From assembly GCF_021088345.1 (NCBI RefSeq), contig NZ_CP088156.1, forward strand, positions 7,865,001-7,929,000: a DNA stretch of 64,000 nt, written 5' to 3'. Under the pieces are notes generated by a model. That model did not search any database. It was not told the DNA's origin and saw only the letters and a list, made by a program, of their open reading frames with translations. The DNA is from Bradyrhizobium ontarionense. Lineage in GTDB: Bacteria > Pseudomonadota > Alphaproteobacteria > Rhizobiales > Xanthobacteraceae. Both the position numbers and the translations under genes were made by a program. This document shows positions 1-8,455 of the stretch, piece by piece. The first letter of the stretch is position 1; each line of letters begins with the position of its first letter.

Positions 1-282
1 TACGGTCTCGCCTTCGGCCAGAGCGAGCGCAAGACGATGTCGATGGCGCTTGTCGACCGTGCCTTGCGCGCGCGGGAACTGGGAGAGGATGTCGCAGCAC
101 CGGCGCAGGACGAGGAGTTCGTGATGTCGCACTCCGACAACGTGCAGGCGACCGGGTTCGTCGAGCATCTCAAGCTGCCGCACTATGTCGACTTCCAGTC
201 CGAGCTCGGCCTCCTGCGCAAGTTGCGCAGGGAATTTGCCGATGCGAATGCCGCTCCGGTCTTGAAGGAAGCCGCGGAATGA
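1..282 (+). CDS. phnI: C-P lyase subunit PhnI, C-terminal end (partial)
   Basis: The window opens inside this reading frame, so only the last 93 residues are present. PhnI is a core subunit of the carbon-phosphorus lyase complex that couples phosphonates to ATP-derived ribose. The fragment holds the PhnI-like tail with the stretch SHSDNVQATGFVEHLKLPHY. Its TGA stop overlaps the ATG of phnJ (ATGA), which indicates translational coupling. The assignment rests on the tail sequence and on the phnJKLMN genes that follow in order. Confidence 0.93.
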   Translation, partial: YGLAFGQSERKTMSMALVDRALRARELGEDVAAPAQDEEFVMSHSDNVQATGFVEHLKLPHYVDFQSELGLLRKLRREFADANAAPVLKEAAE

Positions 283-1163
283 ACGCGCCGACGTATAATT
301 TCGCCTATCTGGATGAGCAGACCAAGCGGATGATCCGCCGCGCGATCCTGAAGGCGATCGCCATTCCCGGCTATCAGGTGCCGTTCGCCAGCCGCGAAAT
401 GCCGATGCCCTATGGCTGGGGCACCGGCGGCGTGCAGGTCACCGCGGCCATTCTCGGCCCCGACGACGTGCTCAAGGTGATCGACCAGGGTTCCGACGAC
501 ACCACCAATGCGATCTCGATCCGGAAGTTCTTCGCCAAGACGGCCGGCGTCGCAACGACGACGTCGACGGAAACCGCAACCGTGATCCAGACCCGCCACC
601 GTATTCCGGAGGCGCCGTTGCACGAGGGACAGGTGCTCGTCTATCAGGTGCCGATCCCGGAGCCGCTGCGCTTTCTCGAGCCCCGCGAGACCGAGACGCG
701 CCGCATGCATGCGCTGGCGGAGTACGGCCTGATGCACGTCAAGCTGTACGAAGACATCGCGCGCTTCGGCCACATCGCGACGTCCTATGCTTATCCCGTC
801 AAGGTCAATGCGCGCTACGTGATGGATCCGTCGCCGACGCCGAAATTCGACAATCCGAAGATGGACAATTGCCCGGCGCTGCAGCTGTTCGGGGCCGGGC
901 GCGAGAAGCGGATCTATGCCATCCCGCCCTATACGTCGGTCGTGTCGCTGGACTTCGAGGATCATCCGTTCACGCGCTACAAGTTCGATGCGCCCTGTGC
1001 GCTGTGCGGCGCGGAAGACTCTTATCTCGATGAGATCGTGACCGACGACAAGGGCAGCCGCATGTTCGTGTGTTCCGACACGGATTACTGCGAGGGCCGT
1101 CAGGCGGCCGGGCACCGCGGTGTGGAGAACGCCGCGCCACACAAGGAGAGCGCTCATGGCTGA
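279..1163 (+). CDS. phnJ: alpha-D-ribose 1-methylphosphonate 5-phosphate C-P lyase PhnJ
   Basis: 294 residues, the usual PhnJ length. PhnJ is the radical-SAM subunit that breaks the C-P bond of ribose-1-methylphosphonate 5-phosphate. The C-terminal third carries the family's cysteines: CALCG, then a cysteine in MFVCSDTDYC about 20 residues later, with a final cysteine six residues on. This matches the non-canonical cluster plus thiyl-radical cysteine of the family. The N-terminal part has the conserved MPMPYGWGTGG segment. It overlaps phnI by four bases and phnK by eight, so the genes form one operon. Confidence 0.97.
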   Translation: MNAPTYNFAYLDEQTKRMIRRAILKAIAIPGYQVPFASREMPMPYGWGTGGVQVTAAILGPDDVLKVIDQGSDDTTNAISIRKFFAKTAGVATTTSTETATVIQTRHRIPEAPLHEGQVLVYQVPIPEPLRFLEPRETETRRMHALAEYGLMHVKLYEDIARFGHIATSYAYPVKVNARYVMDPSPTPKFDNPKMDNCPALQLFGAGREKRIYAIPPYTSVVSLDFEDHPFTRYKFDAPCALCGAEDSYLDEIVTDDKGSRMFVCSDTDYCEGRQAAGHRGVENAAPHKESAHG

Positions 1164-1950
1164 AGCGGTCAATGCGTCCGATCAGCCGCTGCTGGTCGCC
1201 GAAGGACTTGCCAAGAGCTACGGCCGGCTGAACGCCTGCCGCGACGTCTCCTTCACGCTCCATTCCGGCGAGGTGCTCGCCATCGTCGGTGAATCGGGCT
1301 CCGGCAAGTCGACGCTGTTGCAGATGCTCTCGGCGCAGCTAGCGCCGAGCGCGGGCCGCGTCTCCTACCGGATGCGTGACGGTGTGCTGCGCGATCTCGC
1401 CGTCCTCGGCGAGGCCGAACGCCGCTTCCTGTTCCGCACCGATTGGGGCTATGTGCATCAGGATCCCGCGCAGGGGCTGCGCATGGCGGTGTCGGCCGGG
1501 GCCAATGTCGGCGAGCGGCTGATGGCAGTCGGTTGGGACAATTACGGTCGCATACGTCAGACGGCCTCGTCCTGGCTGGAGCGCGTGGAGATCGACGTCG
1601 CCCGCATCGACGATGCGCCGCGCACCTATTCCGGCGGAATGCGGCAGCGGCTGCAGATCGCGCGCAATCTGGTGACCGAACCGCGGCTCGTCTTCATGGA
1701 TGAGCCGACCGGCGGGCTCGACGTGTCGGTGCAGGCGCGGCTGCTCGACCTGATGCGCAGCCTCGTCAACGAGCTCGGCCTCGCCGCGATCGTGGTGACC
1801 CATGATCTTGCCGTAGCGCGCCTGTTGTCCCATCGTGTGATGGTGATGAAGGAAGGGCGGGTGATCGAGACCGGCCTCACCGACCAGGTGCTCGACGATC
1901 CGCGCGAGCCCTACACACAGCTCCTCGTGTCCTCCATCCTGCCACCATGA
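1156..1950 (+). CDS. phnK: C-P lyase ATP-binding protein PhnK
   Basis: 264-residue ABC-type ATPase. Walker A is GESGSGKST near residue 50, the signature is YSGGMRQRLQIARNL, and Walker B is LVFMDEP followed by the H-loop VVTHDLAV. PhnK is an ABC protein that docks on the PhnGHIJ core rather than on a membrane permease. The ATG at 1156 follows AAGGAGAGCG, a good ribosome site, and lies inside the end of phnJ. A longer upstream reading is possible but lacks such a site. Confidence 0.95.
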   Translation: MAEAVNASDQPLLVAEGLAKSYGRLNACRDVSFTLHSGEVLAIVGESGSGKSTLLQMLSAQLAPSAGRVSYRMRDGVLRDLAVLGEAERRFLFRTDWGYVHQDPAQGLRMAVSAGANVGERLMAVGWDNYGRIRQTASSWLERVEIDVARIDDAPRTYSGGMRQRLQIARNLVTEPRLVFMDEPTGGLDVSVQARLLDLMRSLVNELGLAAIVVTHDLAVARLLSHRVMVMKEGRVIETGLTDQVLDDPREPYTQLLVSSILPP

Positions 1951-1960
1951 GCCCGTTGCA

Positions 1961-2659
1961 ATGACCGTGATGATCGATATCGCGAATGCCGAGAAGACCT
2001 TCACCATGCATCTGCAGGGTGGGATCATGCTGCCGGTCGTGCGCGGCGTGTCGTTCCAGGTCCGGGCCGGGGAATGTGTCGTCCTGTCGGGACCATCTGG
2101 AGCCGGGAAATCGTCGATCCTGAAGATGATCTTCGGCAACTATCGCTGCGACGCCGGCCGGATCGACGTGCGGCATCAGGGCGAGATGACGGACCTCGCA
2201 CGCGCCGAGCCACGTCTCGTCCTCAACGCCAGACGGCAGACGATCGGCTATGTCAGTCAGTTCCTGCGCGCGGTGCCGCGCGTGCCTGCGCTCGACGTCG
2301 TCGCCGAGCCGCTGGTCGCAGCCGGCCTGTCGCGCGACCAGTCCCGGGTACGCGCCGGTGCGCTGCTCCGTCGGTTGAACATTCCGGAGCGGCTGTGGTC
2401 CTTGCCGCCCTCGACCTTCTCCGGTGGCGAGCAGCAGCGCGTCAACATCGCGCGCGGCTTCATCTCCGAGGTGCCGATCCTGTTGCTGGACGAACCGACG
2501 GCGTCGCTGGACGCAGCCAACCGAGCGGTTGTCGTCGATCTGATCGCAGCGAAGAAGCAGGCCGGCGTGGCGATGATCGCGATCGTTCACGACGACGAAA
2601 TCCGCGCTGATATTGCCGACCGGACCGTCGACGTGACGAGCTTCGCTGCAGCGGCATAG
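1961..2659 (+). CDS. phnL: C-P lyase ATP-binding protein PhnL
   Basis: 232-residue second ABC ATPase of the C-P lyase operon. Walker A is SGPSGAGKSS, the signature is FSGGEQQRVNIARGF, and Walker B is ILLLDEP. PhnL is needed with PhnGHI for forming the ribose 1-methylphosphonate triphosphate intermediate. It starts ten bases after phnK ends. No strong Shine-Dalgarno is visible, which is consistent with coupled translation; an alternative ATG lies three codons downstream at 1970. Confidence 0.94.
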   Translation: MTVMIDIANAEKTFTMHLQGGIMLPVVRGVSFQVRAGECVVLSGPSGAGKSSILKMIFGNYRCDAGRIDVRHQGEMTDLARAEPRLVLNARRQTIGYVSQFLRAVPRVPALDVVAEPLVAAGLSRDQSRVRAGALLRRLNIPERLWSLPPSTFSGGEQQRVNIARGFISEVPILLLDEPTASLDAANRAVVVDLIAAKKQAGVAMIAIVHDDEIRADIADRTVDVTSFAAAA

Positions 2660-2675
2660 AGAAGTACAGATACGA

Positions 2676-3833
2676 ATGAGCTCGAACATGTCCGAAACCG
2701 TGATAGGAAATGCCCGGCTGGTCCTTGCAGACGGGATCATACAGCGGGGATGGGTGGCGATGGTGGATGGCCGGATCGCCGAGCTGGGAGAAGGCGCGGC
2801 CCCGTCCGGCAGCCTCGACGCGGGCGGCGACCTGCTCATGCCGGGGCTCGTCGAACTGCACACCGATCACCTGGAAGCGCACGTCATGCCGCGCCCGAAG
2901 GTCTATTGGGATCCGGTCGCGGCAGTCGTTTCCTACGATGGGCAGCTGGCGACTGCAGGCATCACGACCGTGCTCGATTCGTTGCGGGTGTGGAGCGAGG
3001 AGGGGGCTGAGGGCGTCGACGGACAGGCCAATGTGCTGGCGCAGGCGATCGCGACGGCGCGCGACGGACACTTGCTGCGCGCCGATCACTTTCTGCATCT
3101 TCGCTGCGAGGTGCCGATGCCGACGGTGGTCGAGGAAGCGAAGCAGCTGGCGGGCCGTCGCGATGTCCGGCTGATGTCGCTGATGGATCATACGCCGGGT
3201 CAACGGCAGTTCCGCGACGAGGGCAAGCTGCGCGACTACTATCGCGGCAAGAGCGGCGGCAAGACCGACGCGGAGCTCGACGTCATGTTCGCGCGGCGCT
3301 TCGCCTATCAGCAGGCCTATGCGGCGCCGAACATGCGCGACATCGTTGCGCTGGCGAAGACTCATGACGTGCCTCTGGCCAGTCATGACGACACCACCGA
3401 GGAGAATGTCGCCGACGCGATCAAGGACGGCATAGCGGTGGCGGAGTTTCCGACCACGATGGAAGCTGCGTGGGGCCTTCACCAGGCCGGCATCAGCATC
3501 CTGATGGGGGCTCCGAACGTCGTACGCGGCGGCTCACATTCCGGCAACATCGCCGCCGTGGATCTCGCGCGCGAGGGTCTGCTCGACATTCTATCGTCGG
3601 ATTATGTGCCGTCGAGCCTGCTGATGGGGGCGCTGCAGCTGCCGCGGCGCGTTCCTTCGATCGATCTGGCTGCCGCGGTTCGTACCGTTACAAAGACGCC
3701 GGCCGAGGCGGTCGGTCTCGATGATCGCGGTGAAATTGCTGCCGGTAAGCGCGCGGATCTGATCCGCGTTCATGTCGCTGGCGATGTGCCAGTCGTGCGC
3801 AGTGTCTGGCGGGAAGGAACGCGGGTGGCATGA
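2676..3833 (+). CDS. phnM: alpha-D-ribose 1-methylphosphonate 5-triphosphate diphosphatase PhnM
   Basis: 385-residue amidohydrolase-fold enzyme that removes diphosphate from the ribose 1-methylphosphonate triphosphate intermediate. The metal-site motif near residue 60 reads VELHTDHLEAHVMPRP, typical of PhnM. Later motifs include SHDDTTEENV and a GAPNVVRGGSHSGN segment near residue 290. A second in-frame ATG lies at 2691. The stop overlaps the ATG of phnN (ATGA). Confidence 0.95.
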   Translation: MSSNMSETVIGNARLVLADGIIQRGWVAMVDGRIAELGEGAAPSGSLDAGGDLLMPGLVELHTDHLEAHVMPRPKVYWDPVAAVVSYDGQLATAGITTVLDSLRVWSEEGAEGVDGQANVLAQAIATARDGHLLRADHFLHLRCEVPMPTVVEEAKQLAGRRDVRLMSLMDHTPGQRQFRDEGKLRDYYRGKSGGKTDAELDVMFARRFAYQQAYAAPNMRDIVALAKTHDVPLASHDDTTEENVADAIKDGIAVAEFPTTMEAAWGLHQAGISILMGAPNVVRGGSHSGNIAAVDLAREGLLDILSSDYVPSSLLMGALQLPRRVPSIDLAAAVRTVTKTPAEAVGLDDRGEIAAGKRADLIRVHVAGDVPVVRSVWREGTRVA

Positions 3834-4474
3834 GCGAGGTGTCGGCTCCTTCGGTTGACGGGTCCGAAAGGCTCGGCCCAGGCAAGCTCGTGCTCGTCGT
3901 GGGGCCGAGCGGCGCGGGCAAGGACACCCTGCTCAATGTGGCGCGCAGCGAATGTGCCGGCAATGATCGCATCGTGTTTCCGCGGCGGGTCGTCACCCGC
4001 GCGGCCTCGGCATTCGAGGACAATCAGGAGATGGGCGAGGCGCCGTTTCGCGAGGCGCTCGCCGCTGGCGCATTCGCACTGCATTGGGATGCGCACGGGC
4101 ATGGCTACGGCGTGCCGCGCGCGATCAGGGACGACATCGTCGTTGGCCGCACCGTCGTGGTGAACGTGTCGCGGACGGTGATCCCAGTGGCACGGCGCGA
4201 CTACGCCCATGTCGTTGTGGTGGCCATCACCGCGCCCGCCGAGGTTCTGGCCGAACGTCTGAGCAAGCGGCATCGCCCGAGTGATGCCGACATCGGCGAG
4301 CGGCTTCATCGGACCATCGACGAGGAGGCGGTGGCGGCGGATGTCACCATCGTCAATGTGGGCGATCCCGAAACGCACGGTCACCGACTGGCAGAGGTGA
4401 TCAAGGCACCTGTTGAAGAGGCGCTCATCGGAGCGACGGGAGGCGGCGGCTATGTCGATCATCACAACCCTTGA
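3830..4474 (+). CDS. phnN: ribose 1,5-bisphosphate phosphokinase PhnN
   Basis: 214 residues with a P-loop VVGPSGAGKDTLL about 20 residues in. PhnN makes PRPP from ribose 1,5-bisphosphate, returning the C-P lyase carbon skeleton to metabolism. The guanylate-kinase-like fold is suggested by the P-loop and the later LAERLSKRHRPSDADIGERL lid-like segment. It is coupled to phnM by an ATGA overlap, and its last 23 bases overlap the next gene. Confidence 0.93.
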   Translation: MSEVSAPSVDGSERLGPGKLVLVVGPSGAGKDTLLNVARSECAGNDRIVFPRRVVTRAASAFEDNQEMGEAPFREALAAGAFALHWDAHGHGYGVPRAIRDDIVVGRTVVVNVSRTVIPVARRDYAHVVVVAITAPAEVLAERLSKRHRPSDADIGERLHRTIDEEAVAADVTIVNVGDPETHGHRLAEVIKAPVEEALIGATGGGGYVDHHNP

Positions 4475-5063
4475 GCAGCTCGAGGCGATCTACGGCCAGA
4501 CCGGGATCACATCGACGGCCAAAGTCTCCGATCGTGTGACGCCGCACTACCGCATCATGATCGAGAAGTCGCCCTTCGTCGCGCTTGCGACCTGCGGTCC
4601 GGAAGGTCTGGATTGTTCGCCGCGCGGCGATCTCCCGGGTTTCGTCCGTATCCACGACGATAAGACACTGATGTTGCCGGACCGGCGCGGCAACAATCGG
4701 GTCGATTCATTGCGGAACATCGTGCGCGATCCGCGGATCGGCCTGTTGTTCCTGATTCCGGGATCTGGCAATACGCTGCGGGTGAATGGGCATGGTCGGC
4801 TGTCGACCGATCCGGATCTTCTCGAGTCGTTCCGAATGGAAGGCAAGCTGCCGAGGACGGTGCTCGTCATGACCGTCGAAGAGATCTACTTCCAGTGTGC
4901 ACGCGCGATTGTGCGCGCTGATCTCTGGAATCCGGACAAGCGCGTCGATCCGAGACAATTGCCGACGCCGGGACAGATCCTGGCTGCGATGACCGCGAAT
5001 GCCGTCGACGGCGCGGAATACGACCGCGAGTGGCCGGAGCGCGCGCGGCAGTCGATGTGGTGA
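4452..5063 (+). CDS. pyridoxamine-phosphate-oxidase-like FMN split-barrel protein
   Basis: 203 residues resembling the PPOX / FMN-binding split-barrel family (MSMEG_1061-like branch). Visible family stretches are FVALATCGPEGLDCSPRGD, LMLPDRRGNNRVDSLRNI and LFLIPGSGNTLRVNGHG. The chosen ATG at 4452 follows AGGCGGCGGC and lies inside the end of phnN in another frame, so the gene is coupled to the phosphonate operon. Its substrate is unknown. It could be a flavin-dependent reductase or a general redox protein that merely shares the transcript. Confidence 0.8.
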   Translation: MSIITTLEQLEAIYGQTGITSTAKVSDRVTPHYRIMIEKSPFVALATCGPEGLDCSPRGDLPGFVRIHDDKTLMLPDRRGNNRVDSLRNIVRDPRIGLLFLIPGSGNTLRVNGHGRLSTDPDLLESFRMEGKLPRTVLVMTVEEIYFQCARAIVRADLWNPDKRVDPRQLPTPGQILAAMTANAVDGAEYDREWPERARQSMW

Positions 5064-5104
5064 ACGCTCGCACGACGGCGTCGCCGTACGATCAGCGTCG
5101 AGAG

Positions 5105-5326
5105 TCAGGCGGCGACATCGAGCAGGCGTGATGAGCCCCGGATGAGAACCGTCCGCCCGGCTGGCGTGATGGCAGCAGTTCCATTTTTGATGACCGCCAG
5201 TTCGAGTGCAATGAGCTGATCGACGACGCCGCCGTTCAGCCTGCGGCCCTCGCGCGCGGGAGTGCGGAGCGCCTTGAGCGTCTCCCATTGATCCGGCGTG
5301 AGCTCGTGCTCGAATTCCGCGTTCAT
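5105..5326 (-). CDS. small conserved hypothetical protein
   Basis: 73 residues starting MNAEFEHELTPDQWETLKALR. The start at 5326 is preceded by GAGGCAGC, a usable ribosome site; a longer form starting at 5353 has a weaker one. The N-terminal part looks helical and the middle (GGVVDQLIALELAVIKNG) resembles a small winged-helix-like fold, but no function can be assigned. It converges on the phn operon. Coding is supported by composition and by the ribosome site, not by a recognised family. Confidence 0.6.
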   Translation of the reverse strand: MNAEFEHELTPDQWETLKALRTPAREGRRLNGGVVDQLIALELAVIKNGTAAITPAGRTVLIRGSSRLLDVAA

Positions 5327-5649
5327 GCTGCCTCGAATGTTGCCGTCCCGCATTCGTCTTAGAAAGTCGGCGTGACGAAGATGCGACCCTCATGCATCCG
5401 TATTGATACGGTTCGTTCATTACGCCCGAACCACGCGCCCCTTAATTCAAATTTGAATGATCCGGAAGTTGCGCTGCAACGTTGAACCTTTTTTGGATTT
5501 GCCCGCGGCATTGATTGTGTGTCGTTAAGAGAAGATTAAAGCCACCGAGCTGGTAGAGCGGTAACGCAACTGTCACATCGGCGTGTCAAACGGCGCCATC
5601 ATCCCGCTCGAATCGGCCGGCGCGTATCGCTGGCTCAAAGATCTGTTGA
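5327..5649. other. intergenic region, no gene seen
   Basis: 323 bases between two divergent genes. The middle (about 5430-5560) is locally AT-richer than its neighbours, as expected of a promoter region. I saw no clear protein, hairpin terminator or known operator here. Confidence 0.5.
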
Positions 5650-6789
5650 ATGGCTGTCCCGAACGACGACCTGCCGCCGCAGCTGAAGCGCAGGGCCTGG
5701 CTGCGCGGTCTGGGCGGATTGGCGCTGAGCATCTTGATTGCAGGAATTGCGGTCTATGTGCTCATGCGGGCGGTCAAGAAGCTCGATGTCTCTCACGTCG
5801 TGTCGATCGCGGAGGCGACGGATCCGAAGCTCATCGGTCTCGCATTGGCGCTGATCGCGCTGTCCTACGCCGGCCTCACGCTCTATGATCTGTTTGCGTT
5901 GCGCACGATCGGCCGCAACGACATTCCTTATCGAGCTGCGGCTCTGGGCAGCTTCACGAGCTATCCGATTGCCCACGCGATCGGCGCGGTCGCGCTGATC
6001 TCACCGCTGGTCCGCTATCGGATCTATGCGCCCTACAGGCTCGGCGCGATCGACATCGCCAAGATCAGCTTTCTCACCGGACTGACCTTCTGGCTCGGCA
6101 ACCTGACGGCGCTCGGCCTGAGCCTGATGATCGATCCCGATGCCTTCGGCTGGGTGGAATACTGGCCGCCGACGCTCAACCGCCTGATCGCTGCCGCCTT
6201 GCTCTGCGGCGTGATCGCCTTCGTCATCTGGAGCTGGCCGGGGCGGCGCAGCCGGCGGTGGCCGGTCCGGCTGCCATCCGGTCCGACGGTGCTGCTGCAG
6301 ATCGCAATCGGACTGTTCGATCTCAGCACCGCGGCGCTCGCGATGCATGTGCTGATTCCGGCCGATCTCGGCATCGACGTGACGCGGCTGATGGCGGTCT
6401 TCATTGCCGCAACGCTGCTCGGATTTGCCAGTCATGCTCCGGCCGGCATCGGACTGTTCGATGCGACGATCCTGCTCGGACTGGGCGGCGACGATCAGGA
6501 GGCGTTGCTTGCGGCGCTCCTGATCTTCCGCATCCTCTATCACCTGCTGCCGTTCGTGCTCTCTCTCGCCGTCTTCGGCGGCGTCGAACTGTCGCGCAGC
6601 TTGCGTCCATCCGCAGGGGCGTCAGACCGGCGAGTTCAACTTCAGCCCGATCATGCCGGCAACGATCAGGGAGAGGCAGATCAGCCGCGTCGGATCGGCC
6701 GGCTCGCTGTAGAGGATCATGCCGACGATGATGCTCCCGGCAGCGCCGATCCCGGTCCATACCGCGTAGGCGGTACCAAACGGCAGTGA
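5650..6789 (+). CDS. YbhN-like (lysylphosphatidylglycerol synthase TM region / UPF0104) membrane protein
   Basis: 379 residues. Residues about 20 to 320 form some eight hydrophobic segments with family-like stretches such as ALGSFTSYPIAHAIGAVALISPLVRYRIY and FASHAPAGIGLFDATIL. This is the multi-pass flippase-like module of the UPF0104/YbhN group. The last 50-60 residues are charged and unlike the family. They are encoded by DNA antisense to the gdx-like gene that converges here, a 168-base overlap. The start has no strong Shine-Dalgarno, and a stop codon sits just upstream in frame. Confidence 0.82.
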   Translation: MAVPNDDLPPQLKRRAWLRGLGGLALSILIAGIAVYVLMRAVKKLDVSHVVSIAEATDPKLIGLALALIALSYAGLTLYDLFALRTIGRNDIPYRAAALGSFTSYPIAHAIGAVALISPLVRYRIYAPYRLGAIDIAKISFLTGLTFWLGNLTALGLSLMIDPDAFGWVEYWPPTLNRLIAAALLCGVIAFVIWSWPGRRSRRWPVRLPSGPTVLLQIAIGLFDLSTAALAMHVLIPADLGIDVTRLMAVFIAATLLGFASHAPAGIGLFDATILLGLGGDDQEALLAALLIFRILYHLLPFVLSLAVFGGVELSRSLRPSAGASDRRVQLQPDHAGNDQGEADQPRRIGRLAVEDHADDDAPGSADPGPYRVGGTKRQ

Positions 6790-6948
6790 TCGCAGCGCCA
6801 GCGACATCATCGAGAAGCTGAGCAGGATTGCGACGACGGTCGCCACACTGGGCCAGAAGCGGGTCAGTCCGTCGGAGTGCTTGAGACCGAGCGCCCAGAT
6901 GATCTCGAGCAGACCTGCCGCCAACAGCGCGAGCCATCCGCTCATCAT
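6622..6948 (-). CDS. gdx: SMR-family exporter, guanidinium exporter (Gdx/SugE) type
   Basis: 108 residues with four hydrophobic helices, the standard small multidrug resistance layout. The first helix has the catalytic glutamate in LLAAGLLEIIWALGLKHSDG; the W-A-L-G-L-K-H-S-x-G pattern is that of SugE/Gdx rather than EmrE. Gdx proteins export guanidinium in exchange for protons. Two tandem ATG codons lie at 6943-6948. The 3' half overlaps the end of the YbhN-like gene on the other strand. I looked for a guanidine riboswitch upstream and did not recognise one. Confidence 0.88.
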   Translation of the reverse strand: MMSGWLALLAAGLLEIIWALGLKHSDGLTRFWPSVATVVAILLSFSMMSLALRSLPFGTAYAVWTGIGAAGSIIVGMILYSEPADPTRLICLSLIVAGMIGLKLNSPV

Positions 6949-7293
6949 GGCCGCGCGCTCGCGTACACATGCCACCCTATGACGATGCTGGTGGGCGGGC
7001 GGTCTGCGGCCGGTGACAGCAGAGCGATTGCACACGGCAGTCCGGGCATTCCGTCGTCTCCGTGCCGGTCGACAATGCCGTTGATCTGCAGTTTTTGCGC
7101 GACAGGGATATGACGAGCCCTGACCGCCGGACGCGAGAGGACGGCATCTCCTTGTCCAGGGCATCGCTGAGGATCTTGATCTGCCGCATCTCGAACCGGC
7201 TGCGGGATGCCAGGATGCGAGTTGTGCCGCAGCGGCGATCCTGTAGCGTTCGGGCAGGATCAGTGCCTCCGGTAGCAAGCGAGGAGAGGAATC
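6949..7293. other. divergent intergenic region between gdx and a quinone reductase gene
   Basis: 345 bases that must hold promoters for both flanking genes. Short open frames are present on both strands, but none has both a ribosome site and protein-like composition. I did not recognise a guanidine-I or -II aptamer by eye. Confidence 0.45.
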
Positions 7294-7962
7294 ATGAAGG
7301 TCTTCATCGTGCTCGCGCATCCCGAACACCAGAGCTTCAACGGCGCCATGTTCCGGACAGCGGTCGATGTCCTGGGCGCCGCAGGTCACGAGATCAAGAC
7401 ATCGGATCTCTACGCGTTGCGGTTCGATCCGGTGTCGAGCCGGACAAATTTCCTGACGGTGAAGGACCCGGATTACTACAAGCAGCAGACCGAGGAGCTG
7501 TATGCCTCGGAGAGCTACGGCTTTGCCGACGAGATCGAGCGCGAGATCCAGAACATCGAGTGGTGCGATCTGATGATATGGCAGTTTCCGTTGTGGTGGT
7601 TCGGCTTGCCGGGAATTCTGAAGGGCTGGGTCGATCGCGTGTTCGCGATGGGACGCACCTACGGCGGCGACAGGATCTACGCCAACGGCGTCTTCCGTGG
7701 TAAGCGCGCCATGCTGTCGCTGACCACGGGCGGACCGGCCGCGGCCTACGAGAAGGGCGGCTTCAATGGCGACCTGACGGCGATCCTGCGCCCCATCCAG
7801 CGCGGTATTCTGCAATTCACGGGGTTCGATGTGCTGGCGCCGCAGATCGTTTACGGGCCGGTGCGGCTCTCGCGGCCCGCGAGGACGCAGCTTCTCGAAG
7901 CCTACGCCGCTCGCCTGCAGGCCGTCACGAGCGAGCAGCCGATCGACGTAGGATCGTATTGA
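7294..7962 (+). CDS. flavodoxin-fold NAD(P)H:quinone oxidoreductase
   Basis: 222 residues of the NQO1/MdaB/YwrO family, FAD- or FMN-dependent two-electron reductases of quinones. Visible are the N-terminal strand and nucleotide loop MKVFIVLAHPEHQSFN, the DLMIWQFPLWWFGLPGILKGW segment near residue 95 that shapes the active site, and LSLTTGGP near residue 145. The ATG follows GAGGAGAGG, a strong ribosome site. It stands alone on the plus strand. Confidence 0.9.
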   Translation: MKVFIVLAHPEHQSFNGAMFRTAVDVLGAAGHEIKTSDLYALRFDPVSSRTNFLTVKDPDYYKQQTEELYASESYGFADEIEREIQNIEWCDLMIWQFPLWWFGLPGILKGWVDRVFAMGRTYGGDRIYANGVFRGKRAMLSLTTGGPAAAYEKGGFNGDLTAILRPIQRGILQFTGFDVLAPQIVYGPVRLSRPARTQLLEAYAARLQAVTSEQPIDVGSY

Positions 7963-7978
7963 CCCGAGGGTGTTTCGA

Positions 7979-8239
7979 CTACCTCTCTTCCATCATGGTG
8001 AAGACGAGGCCGGTCAGGGTCGCACCGACAGCGAACGCCAGCGTGAACGTACCGACGAAGATCGTGAACGTCATACCGGGGTCGAGGCTGTGGGCGATCA
8101 GTGTCGAGATGCCGAACGCATCCGCCTGGGTGAGCGTAAAGGCGAAGCCGAGCCCGAGCGCCGTGCCCATGAAGGTGTGACAGGCAAGCTCGATCAGGAT
8201 CGCCGGCTTGATGGCCACTGGACGCTTTTTCGGCGGCAT
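7979..8239 (-). CDS. small two-helix membrane protein, hypothetical
   Basis: 86 residues with two hydrophobic stretches, about 10-35 and 55-80, separated by a short loop. The N-terminus is basic (MPPKKRPVAIK), which suggests an inside N-terminus. The start at 8239 is preceded by GGAGGACAAG. I do not recognise a family. Confidence 0.65.
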   Translation of the reverse strand: MPPKKRPVAIKPAILIELACHTFMGTALGLGFAFTLTQADAFGISTLIAHSLDPGMTFTIFVGTFTLAFAVGATLTGLVFTMMEER

Positions 8240-8455
8240 GGGGCTTGTCCTCCGCTATCGCCCGAGAACGCAGAAACGATGGGCGTGGTTCCTGTTCCGC
8301 GCGTCGAGAGGCGCAAAGAAGATTGCCAAGCGGCGGCGAGAGCCGCTACGGAATGATCCGTTCGAAACCGCCCGATGACGAAGCTGCCGTGCAGGCCGGC
8401 CATCACGCGACCAAGTGCCGCGGCATTGGGCGTCCAACAGGGAGGACACGCAACA

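Noticed and set aside
6949..7100. Possible guanidine riboswitch before gdx
   Set aside because: Searched by eye for the paired ACGR-loop hairpins and the ykkC core; neither was seen. A covariance-model scan would settle it.
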